Source: Gracilariopsis chorda
Lineage: Eukaryota > Rhodophyta > Florideophyceae > Gracilariales > Gracilariaceae
DNA: 64,000 nucleotides
Assembly: GCA_003194525.1 (NCBI GenBank)
Contig: NBIV01000151.1
Location: forward strand, 141,806 to 205,805
Direction: 5' to 3'
Made by a program: the position numbers and the translations under genes. The notes under the pieces are model-generated. The model was not told the DNA's origin and searched no databases. It worked only from the letters and a program-made list of their open reading frames with translations. Positions 63,590 to 64,000 of the stretch are shown here, one piece after another. Every line of letters begins with the position of its first letter. The stretch's first letter is position 1.

Positions 63590-64000
63590 TTTTTTTCCTT
63601 TTTAGGGGGTTGAGGGTGTGCGGGTCGCGCAGGGAGCATAAGGGGAGAGAGAGACGGCTTAAGGACTTAGAGTCCTCGGAAAGGAGGGGGGCAGCAGGGA
63701 AGGGGGGGAAGAAGGGAAAGAGGGAAAGGTTGGCAGAGCGCTTTCGTCTTTACGACTCCTCAGTGCCTTGGTTGTTGGGGTGAGGAGGGAAGGAGATGGC
63801 CAGAGGGGAGTCTGGCACTCCTTATATATCCTCCAGATACCCTAGCACTGCTCTATCCTTTTCTACGCTGCATCCAGCAGTTTCTACGCAGGTTTCTACG
63901 GAGGGGGATCCAGGAGGATCCGTTACGTCTATCTGTAAACATCATGACCGTTTGTCACGTAACCACCACGTTATCGGCAACAAGACCGTTACAACAAGGC
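63590..64000 (-). mobile_element. Telomeric Penelope-like element, unit 7 (partial)
   Basis: The 3' region of a seventh unit runs out of the window. It contains the ribozyme and TATA box that would serve unit 6, so the array continues to the right. Confidence 0.88.
63732..63767 (-). ncRNA. Type I hammerhead ribozyme, unit 7
   Basis: Unchanged motif in the partial last unit, upstream of unit 6 ORF1. Confidence 0.88.

Noticed and set aside
43857-64000. CRISPR array or satellite DNA
   Set aside because: Units are 3.26 kb with coding content and telomeric joints, in a eukaryotic context.
1-64000. tRNA and rRNA genes
   Set aside because: I looked for A/B-box pairs with cloverleaf potential and for rRNA core words while reading and found none that I could support.

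Overview
The window looks like the end region of a eukaryotic nuclear chromosome. The evidence is P4-ATPase, Sec1/Vps33, NB-ARC, WD40 and Sel1 gene remnants, a Ty3/gypsy chromovirus, a possible GT-AG intron, and a telomere-like array with the variable unit TTTTTAGGGG. The mix of decayed NB-ARC/WD40/Sel1 genes with few introns reminds me of florideophyte red algae such as Chondrus. That assignment is a low-confidence inference and no marker gene here proves it.

Region by region. 0-3 kb: relics of a thiolase and a lipoyl synthase, plus a small possible two-exon ORF. 3.2-10.5 kb: a Ty3/gypsy chromovirus with gag, aspartic protease, RT/RNase H, integrase and a C-terminal chromodomain, broken by stops and frameshifts. 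It is followed at 11.2-13 kb by two antisense ORFs that share its unusual CCANTGG word bias. 13-17.5 kb: nothing recognisable apart from one coding-like stretch. 17.5-26 kb: WD40/NB-ARC-type relics, a broken DDE transposase, three minisatellite or duplicate repeats and an unrecognised relic. 26.3-30 kb: LTR-retroelement debris (TATA/poly(A) block, a zinc-finger ORF, a gag fragment, an antisense integrase relic). 30-41 kb: decayed copies of ordinary genes, namely VPS33, an ATP9/NEO1-type P4-ATPase carrying a 266-bp insertion with a probable target duplication, a Sel1-repeat protein, indole-3-glycerol-phosphate synthase, a DUF1771-Smr protein, WD40 repeats and an FAD monooxygenase. 42.5-43.84 kb: an NB-ARC gene that stops 12 bp before a block of degenerate telomeric repeats at 43,857.

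43,991-64,000: the main feature. Six complete units and one partial unit of about 3.26 kb stand head to tail, all on the minus strand. Each encodes a coiled-coil/basic ORF1 and a Penelope-like reverse transcriptase without a GIY-YIG endonuclease. The first unit joins the telomeric repeats by its 3' end, and a short telomeric tract lies at every junction. This is the geometry expected if a G-strand 3' end primes copying of the element RNA, with the chromosome end to the right. Each junction region carries a near-ideal type I hammerhead ribozyme (identical 36-nt core in 7 of 7 copies) and a TATA box that would drive the neighbouring unit, similar in logic to Drosophila HeT-A. ORF1 and RT overlap in the -1 frame, and an A_AAA_AAC heptamer with a downstream GC hairpin links them in some units. 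ORF1 also contains an in-frame telomere-like tract. Together this suggests a retroelement-based chromosome-end extension system, with unit 2 the best-preserved copy. Units 4 and 5 carry many one-base indels that may be assembly errors.
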